A stretch of DNA of 7,239 bases from an uncultured Sphingomonadales bacterium (GTDB lineage Bacteria; Pseudomonadota; Alphaproteobacteria; Sphingomonadales; Sphingomonadaceae). Shown piece after piece: positions 1-6,008 of this stretch (position 1 is its first letter; every line of letters begins with the position of its first letter). Position numbers and translations under genes: made by a program. Under the pieces are notes generated by a model. It worked only from the letters and a program-made list of their open reading frames with translations, searched no databases and was not told the origin of the DNA. Location of the stretch: positions 1 to 7,239 of the forward strand of contig CAJBSR010000030.1 in NCBI GenBank assembly GCA_903958285.1, in the 5' to 3' direction.

Positions 1-826
1 ATAGCAGGAACGCGACCCACTTCGCATAGTCATTCGCGCTGACCTGAAGCCCGCCCATGGCGTTAAACGCGCCGTCGCGCATGGTCGGTTCTTCCGCCCA
101 GGCGTCATTCTCCCAGCGATAGCCAATGGCCCGGCGGTCCTTAGGCGCATCCATCACCTCAAAGCCGCTCGCCGTCATCCCCAGCGGCGTAAGCAGCGTG
201 CGCTCCACGTAAGTGCGGTACGGCATGCCCGAGGCCTTGGCGATGATCCGCCCGAGAATGGCATAGCCGAAGTTGGAATATTCATGCGCCGTCTGCGGCG
301 CGCGGCTGAACGGCACGCCTGCCTTCAGCATCTTGGTGAAATCTTCCTGCGACAGAATTTGCTGCCGGTCCCCCCAAGGATCGTCCGTCACGAACCCGCC
401 GACATGGGCCAACAGATCACGGATGCGGATGCGTGGGCTATCGCTGGTCGGATAGGTCCAGCCCTTCATTTCCGGCACATAGCCCTCAGCCAGATCATCC
501 AGCCGGAGCTTCCCCTTATCGCGCAACGACAGGATGGACAGCGCGGTGAAGGCCTTCGTCATGGAAGCAATGCGGAAGAGCGTGTCAGGCGTCACGGGGC
601 GCTTCGCATCCAGATCCTGAACGCCGATACCTTTCACATAAGAAAGCTGGCCGTCCTTCACGATGCCATAGACCATCCCGGGTACATGGGCCTCAGCCTG
701 AAACTTCGCGAAAACCGCGTCGATCCCCGGCGTGAGCGGTTCCAGCGTTTGGGCGTATGCTGAGCCGGACGATGCCAGCGCTGCGGCGAGGATGAGAGCA
801 AGCGGACGGTTCATAGTGCAAGACAT
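1..826 (-). CDS. Secreted serine hydrolase, beta-lactamase/PBP fold (class C-like), C-terminus cut by window edge
   Basis: The reverse strand is open from the ATG at 826 to the window edge, giving 275 codons without a stop. The N-terminus is a Sec signal peptide: a hydrophobic LALILAAALASSGSAYA stretch with likely cleavage after AYA, so the mature enzyme is periplasmic or exported. The nucleophile motif S-M-T-K lies at residues 88-91 (bases 554-565) inside FRIASMTKAFTALSIL, and the second motif Y-S-N at 183-185 inside HEYSNFGYAILG. Both are typical of the beta-lactamase / DD-peptidase / esterase EstB superfamily. The third motif (KTG or HxG type) lies outside the window. The segment LLAHVGG replaces the commoner LLxHTSG. 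An internal ATG at 814 also fits the signal peptide; 826 is preferred because AAGGTG lies 12 bases upstream, but the choice is weak. The substrate cannot be read from sequence: beta-lactam, peptide or ester are all possible. It is divergent from the next gene. Confidence 0.9.
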   Translation of the reverse strand, partial: MSCTMNRPLALILAAALASSGSAYAQTLEPLTPGIDAVFAKFQAEAHVPGMVYGIVKDGQLSYVKGIGVQDLDAKRPVTPDTLFRIASMTKAFTALSILSLRDKGKLRLDDLAEGYVPEMKGWTYPTSDSPRIRIRDLLAHVGGFVTDDPWGDRQQILSQEDFTKMLKAGVPFSRAPQTAHEYSNFGYAILGRIIAKASGMPYRTYVERTLLTPLGMTASGFEVMDAPKDRRAIGYRWENDAWAEEPTMRDGAFNAMGGLQVSANDYAKWVAFLL

Positions 827-908
827 ACCGCAAAGGCGCACCTTGTCGAAGCGAAACAGCGTCGTGTGACCTAACCGCTTCTTCACCCCTATATGCTATC
901 CAAACCAC

Positions 909-1463
909 ATGTCTGACCGGTTCTACCAATGGGCCAAGAGCGCCTATGACCATCCCGAAGATGAGGGCGGAACGGTGCTGGGAGACATCCGCATATCACG
1001 CGGGCTGCTATGGTGGCTTATCCTCGCCGTCGGATGCACCGTCTTATACGCGATGGTGCGGCTCTCGCTTGGCCTCATCGTCTGGACTGGATTGACGGAA
1101 GTGTCCGTCAGCAAAGGCCCGCAATGGATGCGCACACCGGTGTCGATGAACGGCCTCCGGAGCGAAGCGGGTCTGCTGAAGACTGTGCCTGCGCTTTCAG
1201 GCCAGCAAATCATCATCGATTATGATTTGAAGGGGGCAGAATTCTTCGCAGCGCCGGGAGTTTCAGCGGCGCGGATCTCGGTGACTTGCCTGTGCCCATC
1301 ATCAAACTGGGCTTCATTCGTCATCCCGCAGGCGGCAAAAGGCCAGTTCGTGATTCCGGTGAAGCAATCCGGCCTTTACTCTGTCGATGTGTATCAGGCC
1401 CCGCAACGCGACGGCAGCGCAAGTATCGGGCAATATTATTGGGGCGTACGTCAGGCGCAATAA
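909..1463 (+). CDS. Unrecognised single-pass membrane protein, 184 residues
   Basis: I do not recognise a family. The protein has a short polar, probably cytoplasmic N-terminus (residues 1-31), one strong membrane segment at about 33-59 (LLWWLILAVGC followed by VLYAMVRLSLGLIVW), and a C-terminal part of about 125 residues rich in alternating hydrophobic residues (IIIDYDL, ARISVTCLC, SFVIP, QFVIPV, GLYSVDVYQ). This suggests a small beta-sandwich domain outside the membrane, but that is inference. Two cysteines are close together (C127 and C129, CLC). The ATG at 909 has no Shine-Dalgarno sequence, only TCCAAACCAC before it. A -10-like TATGCT at 892-897 would put transcription start a few bases before the ATG, so the mRNA may be nearly leaderless. 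The TAA stop overlaps the end of convergent rimM by 13 bases. Codon use resembles the neighbours, which supports a real gene. Confidence 0.75.
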   Translation: MSDRFYQWAKSAYDHPEDEGGTVLGDIRISRGLLWWLILAVGCTVLYAMVRLSLGLIVWTGLTEVSVSKGPQWMRTPVSMNGLRSEAGLLKTVPALSGQQIIIDYDLKGAEFFAAPGVSAARISVTCLCPSSNWASFVIPQAAKGQFVIPVKQSGLYSVDVYQAPQRDGSASIGQYYWGVRQAQ

Positions 1464-1933
1464 GAGGCTTCGATGAGGATCCGGTCGTCCGACCATTCGG
1501 GAACAGCAGCGGGTGTCATCGGCACCATGAAGGTCTTTTTGTCCGGTCGTTCAATTTCGAGAACATCCGTCGCGCCGAAGTTTTCAACCGCAACGCAGAT
1601 GCCGACAGTGTCCCCTTCGGTCGTGACACAGGGGAGCCCCATCAGGTCTGCGTGGTAGTATTCGCCGTCCGCAAGCGGCGGGAGCGCATCGCGCGGGACC
1701 GCAAGTTCGGTGCCGCGCATCGCCTCGACCGTATTGCGGTCTGTAATTTCGGCAAAGCGCGCAATGGCACCGTTGGTTCCGGGGCGCACCGACGTCATCG
1801 TCAGGGCGCCACCGTTGAACGTCTTGTGCGCCTTCAGGCTGCCCACATCATCTGTGAACAGCTTGAGGCGGACCTCGCCCGCCACGCCATGCGCGCCAAT
1901 GATGACGGCAAGTGTGACGGGGCGATCAGCCAA
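1451..1933 (-). CDS. rimM: Ribosome maturation factor RimM (16S rRNA processing)
   Basis: RimM binds S19 in the 30S head and assists late maturation of 16S rRNA in the cytoplasm. The 160-residue protein has the two expected parts: an N-terminal RimM domain (about residues 7-85) opening with AVIIGAHGVAGEVRLKLFT, and a C-terminal PRC-barrel-like domain (about 90-158) with DGEYYHADLMGLPCVTTEGD, GATDVLEIERPD and FMVPMTPAAVPEW. The length is at the short end for the family. The start is TTG (1931-1933): the in-frame TAA of rpsP lies one codon upstream, and no ATG or GTG precedes the conserved GAHGVAGEV motif. A GAGGG Shine-Dalgarno sequence (1941-1945) sits 7 bases before the TTG, within the last rpsP codons, so translation is probably coupled to rpsP. 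The gene is last in its visible operon, and its 3' end overlaps the convergent gene by 13 bases, leaving no room for a separate terminator. Confidence 0.95.
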   Translation of the reverse strand: MADRPVTLAVIIGAHGVAGEVRLKLFTDDVGSLKAHKTFNGGALTMTSVRPGTNGAIARFAEITDRNTVEAMRGTELAVPRDALPPLADGEYYHADLMGLPCVTTEGDTVGICVAVENFGATDVLEIERPDKKTFMVPMTPAAVPEWSDDRILIEASYCA

Positions 1934-1945
1934 GGGTTAACCCTC
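1931..1945 (-). promoter_or_regulatory. rimM translation initiation region: SD, 12-base palindrome, TTG start
   Basis: On the reverse strand the order is GAGGG (SD, 1945-1941), the rpsP TAA stop (1939-1937), CCC, then TTG. Bases 1933-1944 form the perfect palindrome AGGGTTAACCCT. In RNA, AGGG and CCCU can pair as a 4-bp stem with a UUAA loop that hides the SD and touches the start codon. A ribosome terminating on rpsP would open this stem. The palindrome and SD are seen directly; the regulatory role is inference. Confidence 0.5.
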
Positions 1946-2524
1946 AGCCTTGTCTTCAGCAGGTGCTTCTGCGGCAGGCTCTTCAGCAGCAGGCGCTTCC
2001 TCAGCAGGTGCTGCTTCGGCGGCAGGTGCTTCTTCAGCGACGGCTTCGGCAGCGGGCGCTTCTTCGGCAGCAGCTTCAGCAGCGGGTGCTTCTTCGGCAG
2101 CGGCTTCTTCAGCAGGCGCTTCTTCAACCGGTGCAGCGGCAGCGGCTGCAGCGGCTTCAGCTTCAGCCTTGGCGGCTTCTTCTGCGTCGACGATCTTCTG
2201 CGCACGCTCTTCAGCGCGTTCCTTGGCCTTTTCGCCCGGCTCTGCCTTCTTGGGGTTCAGGCGGGCTGCACGCTCCTTGATGCCAGCCACGTCGAGGAAG
2301 CGGGCAACACGGTCGGTCGGCTGCGCGCCAACCGAAATCCAGTGCTTCAGACGATCGGCATTCAGCACGACGCGGTTGGCATCGTCCTTGGCGAGCATCG
2401 GGTTGTAGGTGCCAACCTTTTCAATGAAGGCGCCGTCACGCGGGGCGCGGGCATCGGCGACAACGATGCGATAATAAGGACGCTTCTTGGAACCGCCACG
2501 CGACAAACGAATTGAAACTGCCAT
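1937..2524 (-). CDS. rpsP: 30S ribosomal protein S16 with long Ala/Glu-rich C-terminal tail
   Basis: S16 is a primary assembly protein of the small ribosomal subunit. Residues 1-85 are the canonical core: the start [23 protein letters not shown], then [14 protein letters not shown] and a [17 protein letters not shown] segment. The protein is 195 residues against about 80-90 for a plain bacterial S16. The extra part is a charged helix-like linker (about 88-120, many K, E and R) followed by a low-complexity acidic tail (about 121-195) of Ala, Glu and Pro. Long Ala/Glu tails on S16 are, as I recall, usual in sphingomonads and some other alphaproteobacteria; their role is unknown to me. The ATG at 2524 is preceded by GGAAGG (2533-2538) at 8-base spacing. 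It is the second gene of ffh-rpsP-rimM, 47 bases after ffh and separated from rimM by three bases. Confidence 0.97.
   Translation of the reverse strand: MAVSIRLSRGGSKKRPYYRIVVADARAPRDGAFIEKVGTYNPMLAKDDANRVVLNADRLKHWISVGAQPTDRVARFLDVAGIKERAARLNPKKAEPGEKAKERAEERAQKIVDAEEAAKAEAEAAAAAAAAPVEEAPAEEAAAEEAPAAEAAAEEAPAAEAVAEEAPAAEAAPAEEAPAAEEPAAEAPAEDKAEG
1958..2125 (-). repeat. Degenerate 30-base tandem repeat coding the S16 Ala/Glu/Pro tail
   Basis: S16 residues 141-150 and 151-160 are both [10 protein letters not shown], and residues 161-170 are [10 protein letters not shown]. Partial copies of EEAPA and EEAPAAE flank them (residues 134-138 and 175-181). At DNA level the 30-base units differ at third codon positions (GCA, GCG, GCC and GCT for Ala), so selection appears to act on protein composition rather than on exact sequence. 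Such repeats can change length by slippage. Confidence 0.8.
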
Positions 2525-2571
2525 GATATTTTCCTTCCAATCTAAACTTTAAAACTGCGGCCCGAGGGCCC

Positions 2572-4026
2572 CTATTTCTTCTTCAACAAATTCTCGAAAC
2601 CCGGCGGCAGATTGGGCATTCCGCCCCCTGCAGCGCCTGCCCCCGGCATGCCGGGCAAGCCGCCCCCGCCGAGCAATCCGCCCAAGCCGCCACCGCCCTT
2701 ACCGAACAGCGCGCCCAGACCTTTAATGCCGCCCATTTTGCGGATCTTCTTCATCGCCGTGGACATTTCCTGATGCATTTTCAGAAGCTTGTTCACTTCC
2801 TGCACGGTCGTGCCCGACCCGTTGGCGATGCGGATCTTGCGCTTGGCCTGCAACAGCTCCGGCTTGGTGCGTTCCTTTTTCGTCATCGACGAAATGATCG
2901 CATCCATGCGGACAAGGATGCGATCATCCATGCCCGATGCCGCGCCCTGCAGCTTCTTCATGCCCGGCAGCATACCTGCCAACGCGCCAAGCCCGCCCAT
3001 GCGCTGCATCTGCTGCAGCTGGGCGCGCAGATCGTTCATGTCGAACTGACCCTTGGCCATCTTCGCCGCGAGCGCTTCGGCTTCATCCTGCTGGATGGTT
3101 TCCGCCGCGCGCTCAACAAGGCTGACAACGTCGCCCATGCCGAGGATACGACCGGCCACGCGTTCGGGGTGGAAGACGTCCAGCCCATCCAGCTTTTCGC
3201 CGGTGCCGACAAACTTGATCGGCTTGCCGGTGACAGCACGCATGGAGAGGGCCGCACCACCGCGCGCATCGCCGTCCATACGGGTGAGGATGACCCCCGT
3301 CAGCGGCACCTGTTCAGAGAAGTTCTTCGCAACGTTGACGGCGTCTTGCCCGGTCAGGCTGTCGACGACGAGCAAGGTTTCAGCCGGGCTGGAAACGTCC
3401 GCCACGGCCTTCATCTCGGCCATCAGCTGGGCGTCGACATGGAGTCGGCCGGCCGTATCGAGGATCAGGACATCATAGCCCTGCAGCTTTGCCGCCTGCA
3501 TGGCGCGCTTGGCGATATCAACCGGCTGCTGACCCGCCACGATGGGCAGGGTCGAAACGCCCGTCTGTTCGCCCAAAATGGCGAGCTGTTCCTGCGCTGC
3601 CGGACGATTGACGTCGAGCGACGCCATCAGGACCTTCTTGCGGTCCTTTTCCGTCAGGCGCTTGGCGATTTTCGCGGTCGTTGTGGTTTTACCGGAGCCT
3701 TGCAGACCGACCATCATGATGATGGCAGGCGGCGTCACGGCCAGTTCAAGATCACTCGCTTCGCTGCCGAGCATTTCGACGAGCGCGTCGTTGACGATCT
3801 TGACGACCTGCTGACCCGGCGTGATCGATTTCAGGACCGACTGGCCAACCGCCTTTTCCGTGACCTTGTCGATGAAGGTGCGGACGACCGGCAGCGCCAC
3901 GTCTGCCTCAAGCAGCGCAACACGCACTTCGCGCATCGCCTCACGCACATCCGCTTCGTTGAGCGCACCACGGCCACGCAGCCGGTCAAAGACACCGCCA
4001 AGCCTTTCGCTCAAACTTTCGAACAT
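2572..4026 (-). CDS. ffh: Signal recognition particle GTPase Ffh (SRP54)
   Basis: Ffh binds 4.5S RNA and the signal sequences of nascent membrane proteins, and delivers ribosomes to FtsY at the inner membrane. All 484 residues are present. The N domain (about 1-95) begins MFESLSERLGGVFDRLRGRG. The G domain (about 100-295) has G1 GLQGSGKT at 107-114, DVNRPAA at 138-144, DTAGR at 190-194, TRMD at 248-251 and GTGEKLDGLDVF at 274-285. The Met-rich M domain (about 325-432) includes LQQMQRMGGLGALAGMLPGM and the RNA-binding stretch around RKIRIANGSG. The tail (about 441-484) is rich in Gly and Pro, ends in KKK, and is probably flexible. The ATG at 4026 has GAAGGA (4035-4040) 8 bases upstream. It heads the ffh-rpsP-rimM operon and is divergent from the GGDEF-EAL gene. 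The nearest alternative, FtsY, is excluded by the M domain and the lack of an acidic A domain. Confidence 0.98.
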   Translation of the reverse strand: MFESLSERLGGVFDRLRGRGALNEADVREAMREVRVALLEADVALPVVRTFIDKVTEKAVGQSVLKSITPGQQVVKIVNDALVEMLGSEASDLELAVTPPAIIMMVGLQGSGKTTTTAKIAKRLTEKDRKKVLMASLDVNRPAAQEQLAILGEQTGVSTLPIVAGQQPVDIAKRAMQAAKLQGYDVLILDTAGRLHVDAQLMAEMKAVADVSSPAETLLVVDSLTGQDAVNVAKNFSEQVPLTGVILTRMDGDARGGAALSMRAVTGKPIKFVGTGEKLDGLDVFHPERVAGRILGMGDVVSLVERAAETIQQDEAEALAAKMAKGQFDMNDLRAQLQQMQRMGGLGALAGMLPGMKKLQGAASGMDDRILVRMDAIISSMTKKERTKPELLQAKRKIRIANGSGTTVQEVNKLLKMHQEMSTAMKKIRKMGGIKGLGALFGKGGGGLGGLLGGGGLPGMPGAGAAGGGMPNLPPGFENLLKKK

Positions 4027-4060
4027 GCGTTCGTTCCTTCAAAATGCCCAAACAGAACAC

Positions 4061-4134
4061 GCCGGCGGACGAAAACTCGTCGGCCAGCGTACGCCCTTGG
4101 GCGGCCAATTTCTTGCTTTTCAGATTGGAAAGCA
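4061..4134 (-). promoter_or_regulatory. Possible structured 5' leader of ffh mRNA (three inverted repeats)
   Basis: Between the predicted transcription start (about 4134) and the ffh Shine-Dalgarno there are three inverted repeats. TGCTTT (4114-4119) pairs with AAAGCA (4129-4134), extended by a G-T wobble and a G-C pair. CGCCC (4092-4096) faces GGGCG (4099-4103). GACGA (4068-4072) pairs with TCGTC (4077-4081) around a 4-base loop, and that stem is extended by GGC/GCC (4064-4066 with 4083-4085) past one G-G mismatch. None is followed by a T-run, so they are not obvious terminators. I do not recognise a known riboswitch or r-protein leader. Function is inference. Confidence 0.3.
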
Positions 4135-4140
4135 GGCGGG

Positions 4141-4169
4141 CCTCTAACCGATTCCCCCGCTCCCGTCAA
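4141..4169 (-). promoter_or_regulatory. Predicted sigma-70-type promoter for ffh-rpsP-rimM
   Basis: On the reverse strand, TTGACG (-35, bases 4169-4164) and TAGAGG (-10, bases 4146-4141) are separated by exactly 17 bases. The -35 matches five of six consensus bases; the -10 is weaker, which is common in alphaproteobacteria. Start of transcription would fall near base 4134, giving an untranslated leader of about 108 bases before ffh. The site lies in the 225-base divergent gap between ffh and the GGDEF-EAL gene. I found no comparably clear promoter for the rightward gene in this gap. Confidence 0.55.
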
Positions 4170-4251
4170 TGCAACTGACCGGCTGATTGCCTAAGAACCC
4201 TAGGTCCAAAGCCGACTTAACACGATCTTCACGCTTTGTCCGCATACCCAG

Positions 4252-5952
4252 ATGCTGAAACGGCATGTGCAAGGGGGCATAAGCTCGGTGTCTGAAGTCA
4301 TTCAAAGAGAAAAGTCCGCGTCCAATTCGATCGCGCAGGCCGCAGGCCGCGATATCGTTATGGGCGGAATCATGGTGGCCGCCATCGTCCTGTTTGCAGG
4401 AACCGGGTCGAGCGCCATGATCAGCGCGGTGCAATCTCTGCTTGGCCATCATGGCCAAACAGACAATGTGCTCGTCATCGCCCTCTTGCTCAACATCGCA
4501 CTGATCCTGTTTGGCTGGCGCCGCTATATTGACCTCCAAAAGGAAGTCGAAGACCGCACGGCTGCTGAAGAGAGGGCGCAGGTCCTTGCCATGCGCGACC
4601 CCCTCACTGGTTTTCACAATCGCCGGTCACTGGCAGAACAAGGCTCCGAGATGCTGGCGCGCGCCGGCAAGCGCGGCAAGCAGCTTGCCATGCTGATGCT
4701 AGACCTTGATCACTTCAAGAACGTCAACGACATTCATGGCCATGCGGTGGGCGACGGCCTGCTGCGCGCTGTTGCCGCCGAAATCACCAAGCTGATGCCC
4801 CCCAATGCGCTGGCAGCTCGTCTGGGTGGCGATGAATTTGCCGTTGCGTTTGTGTTCGACGTTGCCAACCCGGAAGTTGTGGACCGCATTGCCGAAGCCA
4901 TGGTGTCGCGCCTTGGCCAGCCGCTCAGCGCGGATGGGACCTTCATTCACACCAGCATCTCGCTCGGCCTCGCCCATTCGGCACCCGATTGCGATACCGT
5001 CGATTCGCTCATGCGTCGCGCCGACATCGCCATGTATGCGGCCAAGCATCAGGGCCGGAACCGCTTTTCGTGGTTCGACGCGTCGATGGAGCGCGAGCTG
5101 CAGGCCCGTACGGAACTGGAAGTCTCAATGCGCCGCGCCATCCCGGCGGGCGAGTTTGAGCCTTATTTTGAACAGCAGATCGACCTGACGACGGGCCGCC
5201 TGCAGGGCTTTGAAGTCCTTGCGCGCTGGAACCATCCGACGATGGGCATCATCGCACCTGACCGGTTCATCCCGATTGCCGAGGAAACCGGCATGATTGC
5301 TGACCTGTCCTTCTGCGTCATCCGCAAGGCGCTGACGGAGGCGCGTGATTGGGATCCGTCGCTCATCATCTCGGTCAACATCTCGCCCACCCAGCTGCGC
5401 GACCCCTGGCTTGCCCAGAAGATCGTGAAGCTGCTTGTGGAAACCAGCTTCCCGGCCAACCGCCTGGAAATCGAAATCACCGAAACATCGCTGTTCGATA
5501 ATCTGTCGCTGGCACAGTCAATCGTCGGCAGCCTTAAGAATCAGGGCATCAAAATTGCCCTTGATGATTTCGGCACCGGCTACAGCTCGCTCGCCCACCT
5601 GCGCGCGCTGCCGTTTGACCGCATCAAGATTGACAAGAGCTTCGTCACCTCACTCATCGAAAACCCGGAAAGCGCGGCTATCGTCAATGCGATTGCGCGT
5701 CTGGGCGATAACCTGTCCATGCCGGTCACCGCCGAAGGTATCGAAGTCGGTGAAATCGAGGAACGCCTGCGGCAGCTTGGCGTCCATAAGGGTCAGGGCT
5801 GGCTCTATGGCCGTCCGCTCCCAATCACGGCGGTCCTAGAACTGCTGGCCGAGCGCAACCTGCTTCCGGCTGCACGCCAGAGCGCGGCAACTGCGCAACC
5901 CGCTGAAGGTCTTCTCCCCGATTTCGACGAGGAAGTGCGCCGCCTCGCCTGA
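4252..5952 (+). CDS. Membrane-anchored GGDEF-EAL protein (cyclic di-GMP synthesis and breakdown)
   Basis: This 566-residue protein combines a diguanylate cyclase and a c-di-GMP phosphodiesterase domain. Two membrane segments lie at about 35-60 and 73-89; a short linker (about 92-112) leads to GGDEF (about 113-275) and EAL (about 290-535). The cyclase keeps DLDHFKNVND (151-160) and an intact GGDEF at 192-196. The inhibitory RxxD I-site expected just upstream is replaced by PPNA. The EAL domain has EVL (321-323) in the signature position and keeps N376, E408 and E411 of EITE, D438-D439 in DDFGTGYSS, K459 in KIDKSF, E495 in AEGIE and Q515, so it looks catalytically competent. The usual YQPIV segment reads YFEQQ. 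No separate sensor domain is visible. The ATG at 4252 has no SD; a GTG at 4288 with AAGGGGG ten bases upstream is a credible alternative start, giving 554 residues. The net activity in vivo cannot be read from sequence. Confidence 0.95.
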   Translation: MLKRHVQGGISSVSEVIQREKSASNSIAQAAGRDIVMGGIMVAAIVLFAGTGSSAMISAVQSLLGHHGQTDNVLVIALLLNIALILFGWRRYIDLQKEVEDRTAAEERAQVLAMRDPLTGFHNRRSLAEQGSEMLARAGKRGKQLAMLMLDLDHFKNVNDIHGHAVGDGLLRAVAAEITKLMPPNALAARLGGDEFAVAFVFDVANPEVVDRIAEAMVSRLGQPLSADGTFIHTSISLGLAHSAPDCDTVDSLMRRADIAMYAAKHQGRNRFSWFDASMERELQARTELEVSMRRAIPAGEFEPYFEQQIDLTTGRLQGFEVLARWNHPTMGIIAPDRFIPIAEETGMIADLSFCVIRKALTEARDWDPSLIISVNISPTQLRDPWLAQKIVKLLVETSFPANRLEIEITETSLFDNLSLAQSIVGSLKNQGIKIALDDFGTGYSSLAHLRALPFDRIKIDKSFVTSLIENPESAAIVNAIARLGDNLSMPVTAEGIEVGEIEERLRQLGVHKGQGWLYGRPLPITAVLELLAERNLLPAARQSAATAQPAEGLLPDFDEEVRRLA

Positions 5953-6008
5953 GGCAGATCGCCTGACTTTGTTGGACTCATCGCCCGTGCCGGCTTAAAG
6001 GGCCGCGC

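Noticed and set aside
284..763. 159-codon open frame on the + strand at the left end
   Set aside because: It is antisense to the serine hydrolase, whose signal peptide, SMTK and YSN motifs are clear.
848..881. GAAGCG ... CGCTTC inverted repeat in the divergent gap as an operator
   Set aside because: The arms are six bases with a 22-base spacer, which is expected by chance at this base composition.
1958..2125. Alanine/glutamate repeat as a CRISPR-like or regulatory DNA array
   Set aside because: The units vary at third codon positions, are contiguous without spacers and lie in frame within rpsP, so they are protein repeats.
1286..2515. 409-codon open frame on the + strand, rich in Phe, Ser and Gly
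   Set aside because: It lies wholly antisense to rimM and rpsP, and its odd composition is the mirror of the Ala/Glu repeat tail. It is a shadow of GC-rich codon use.
2558..2570. GGCCC-GA-GGGCC inverted repeat between rpsP and ffh as a terminator or attenuator
   Set aside because: The loop is too short for the full stem and no T-run follows; it also lies at the very end of the ffh coding sequence.
2773..4194. 473-codon open frame on the + strand opposite ffh
   Set aside because: Ffh on the other strand has every family motif. The antisense product is rich in His, Arg and Leu with no domain pattern.
4144..4617. 157-codon reverse open frame over the start of the GGDEF-EAL gene
   Set aside because: It overlaps the N-terminal membrane region of a well-supported gene and the ffh promoter, and has no recognisable domain.
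5952..5975. Hairpin AGGC-AGATC-GCCT after the GGDEF-EAL stop as a terminator
   Set aside because: The stem is only four base pairs and the following GACTTTGTTGG is not a proper T-run.
5972..6000. TTGGAC-17-TTAAAG as a dapF promoter
   Set aside because: Both hexamers are poor and transcription would start within a few bases of the ATG although an SD-like AAAGGG is present just upstream.
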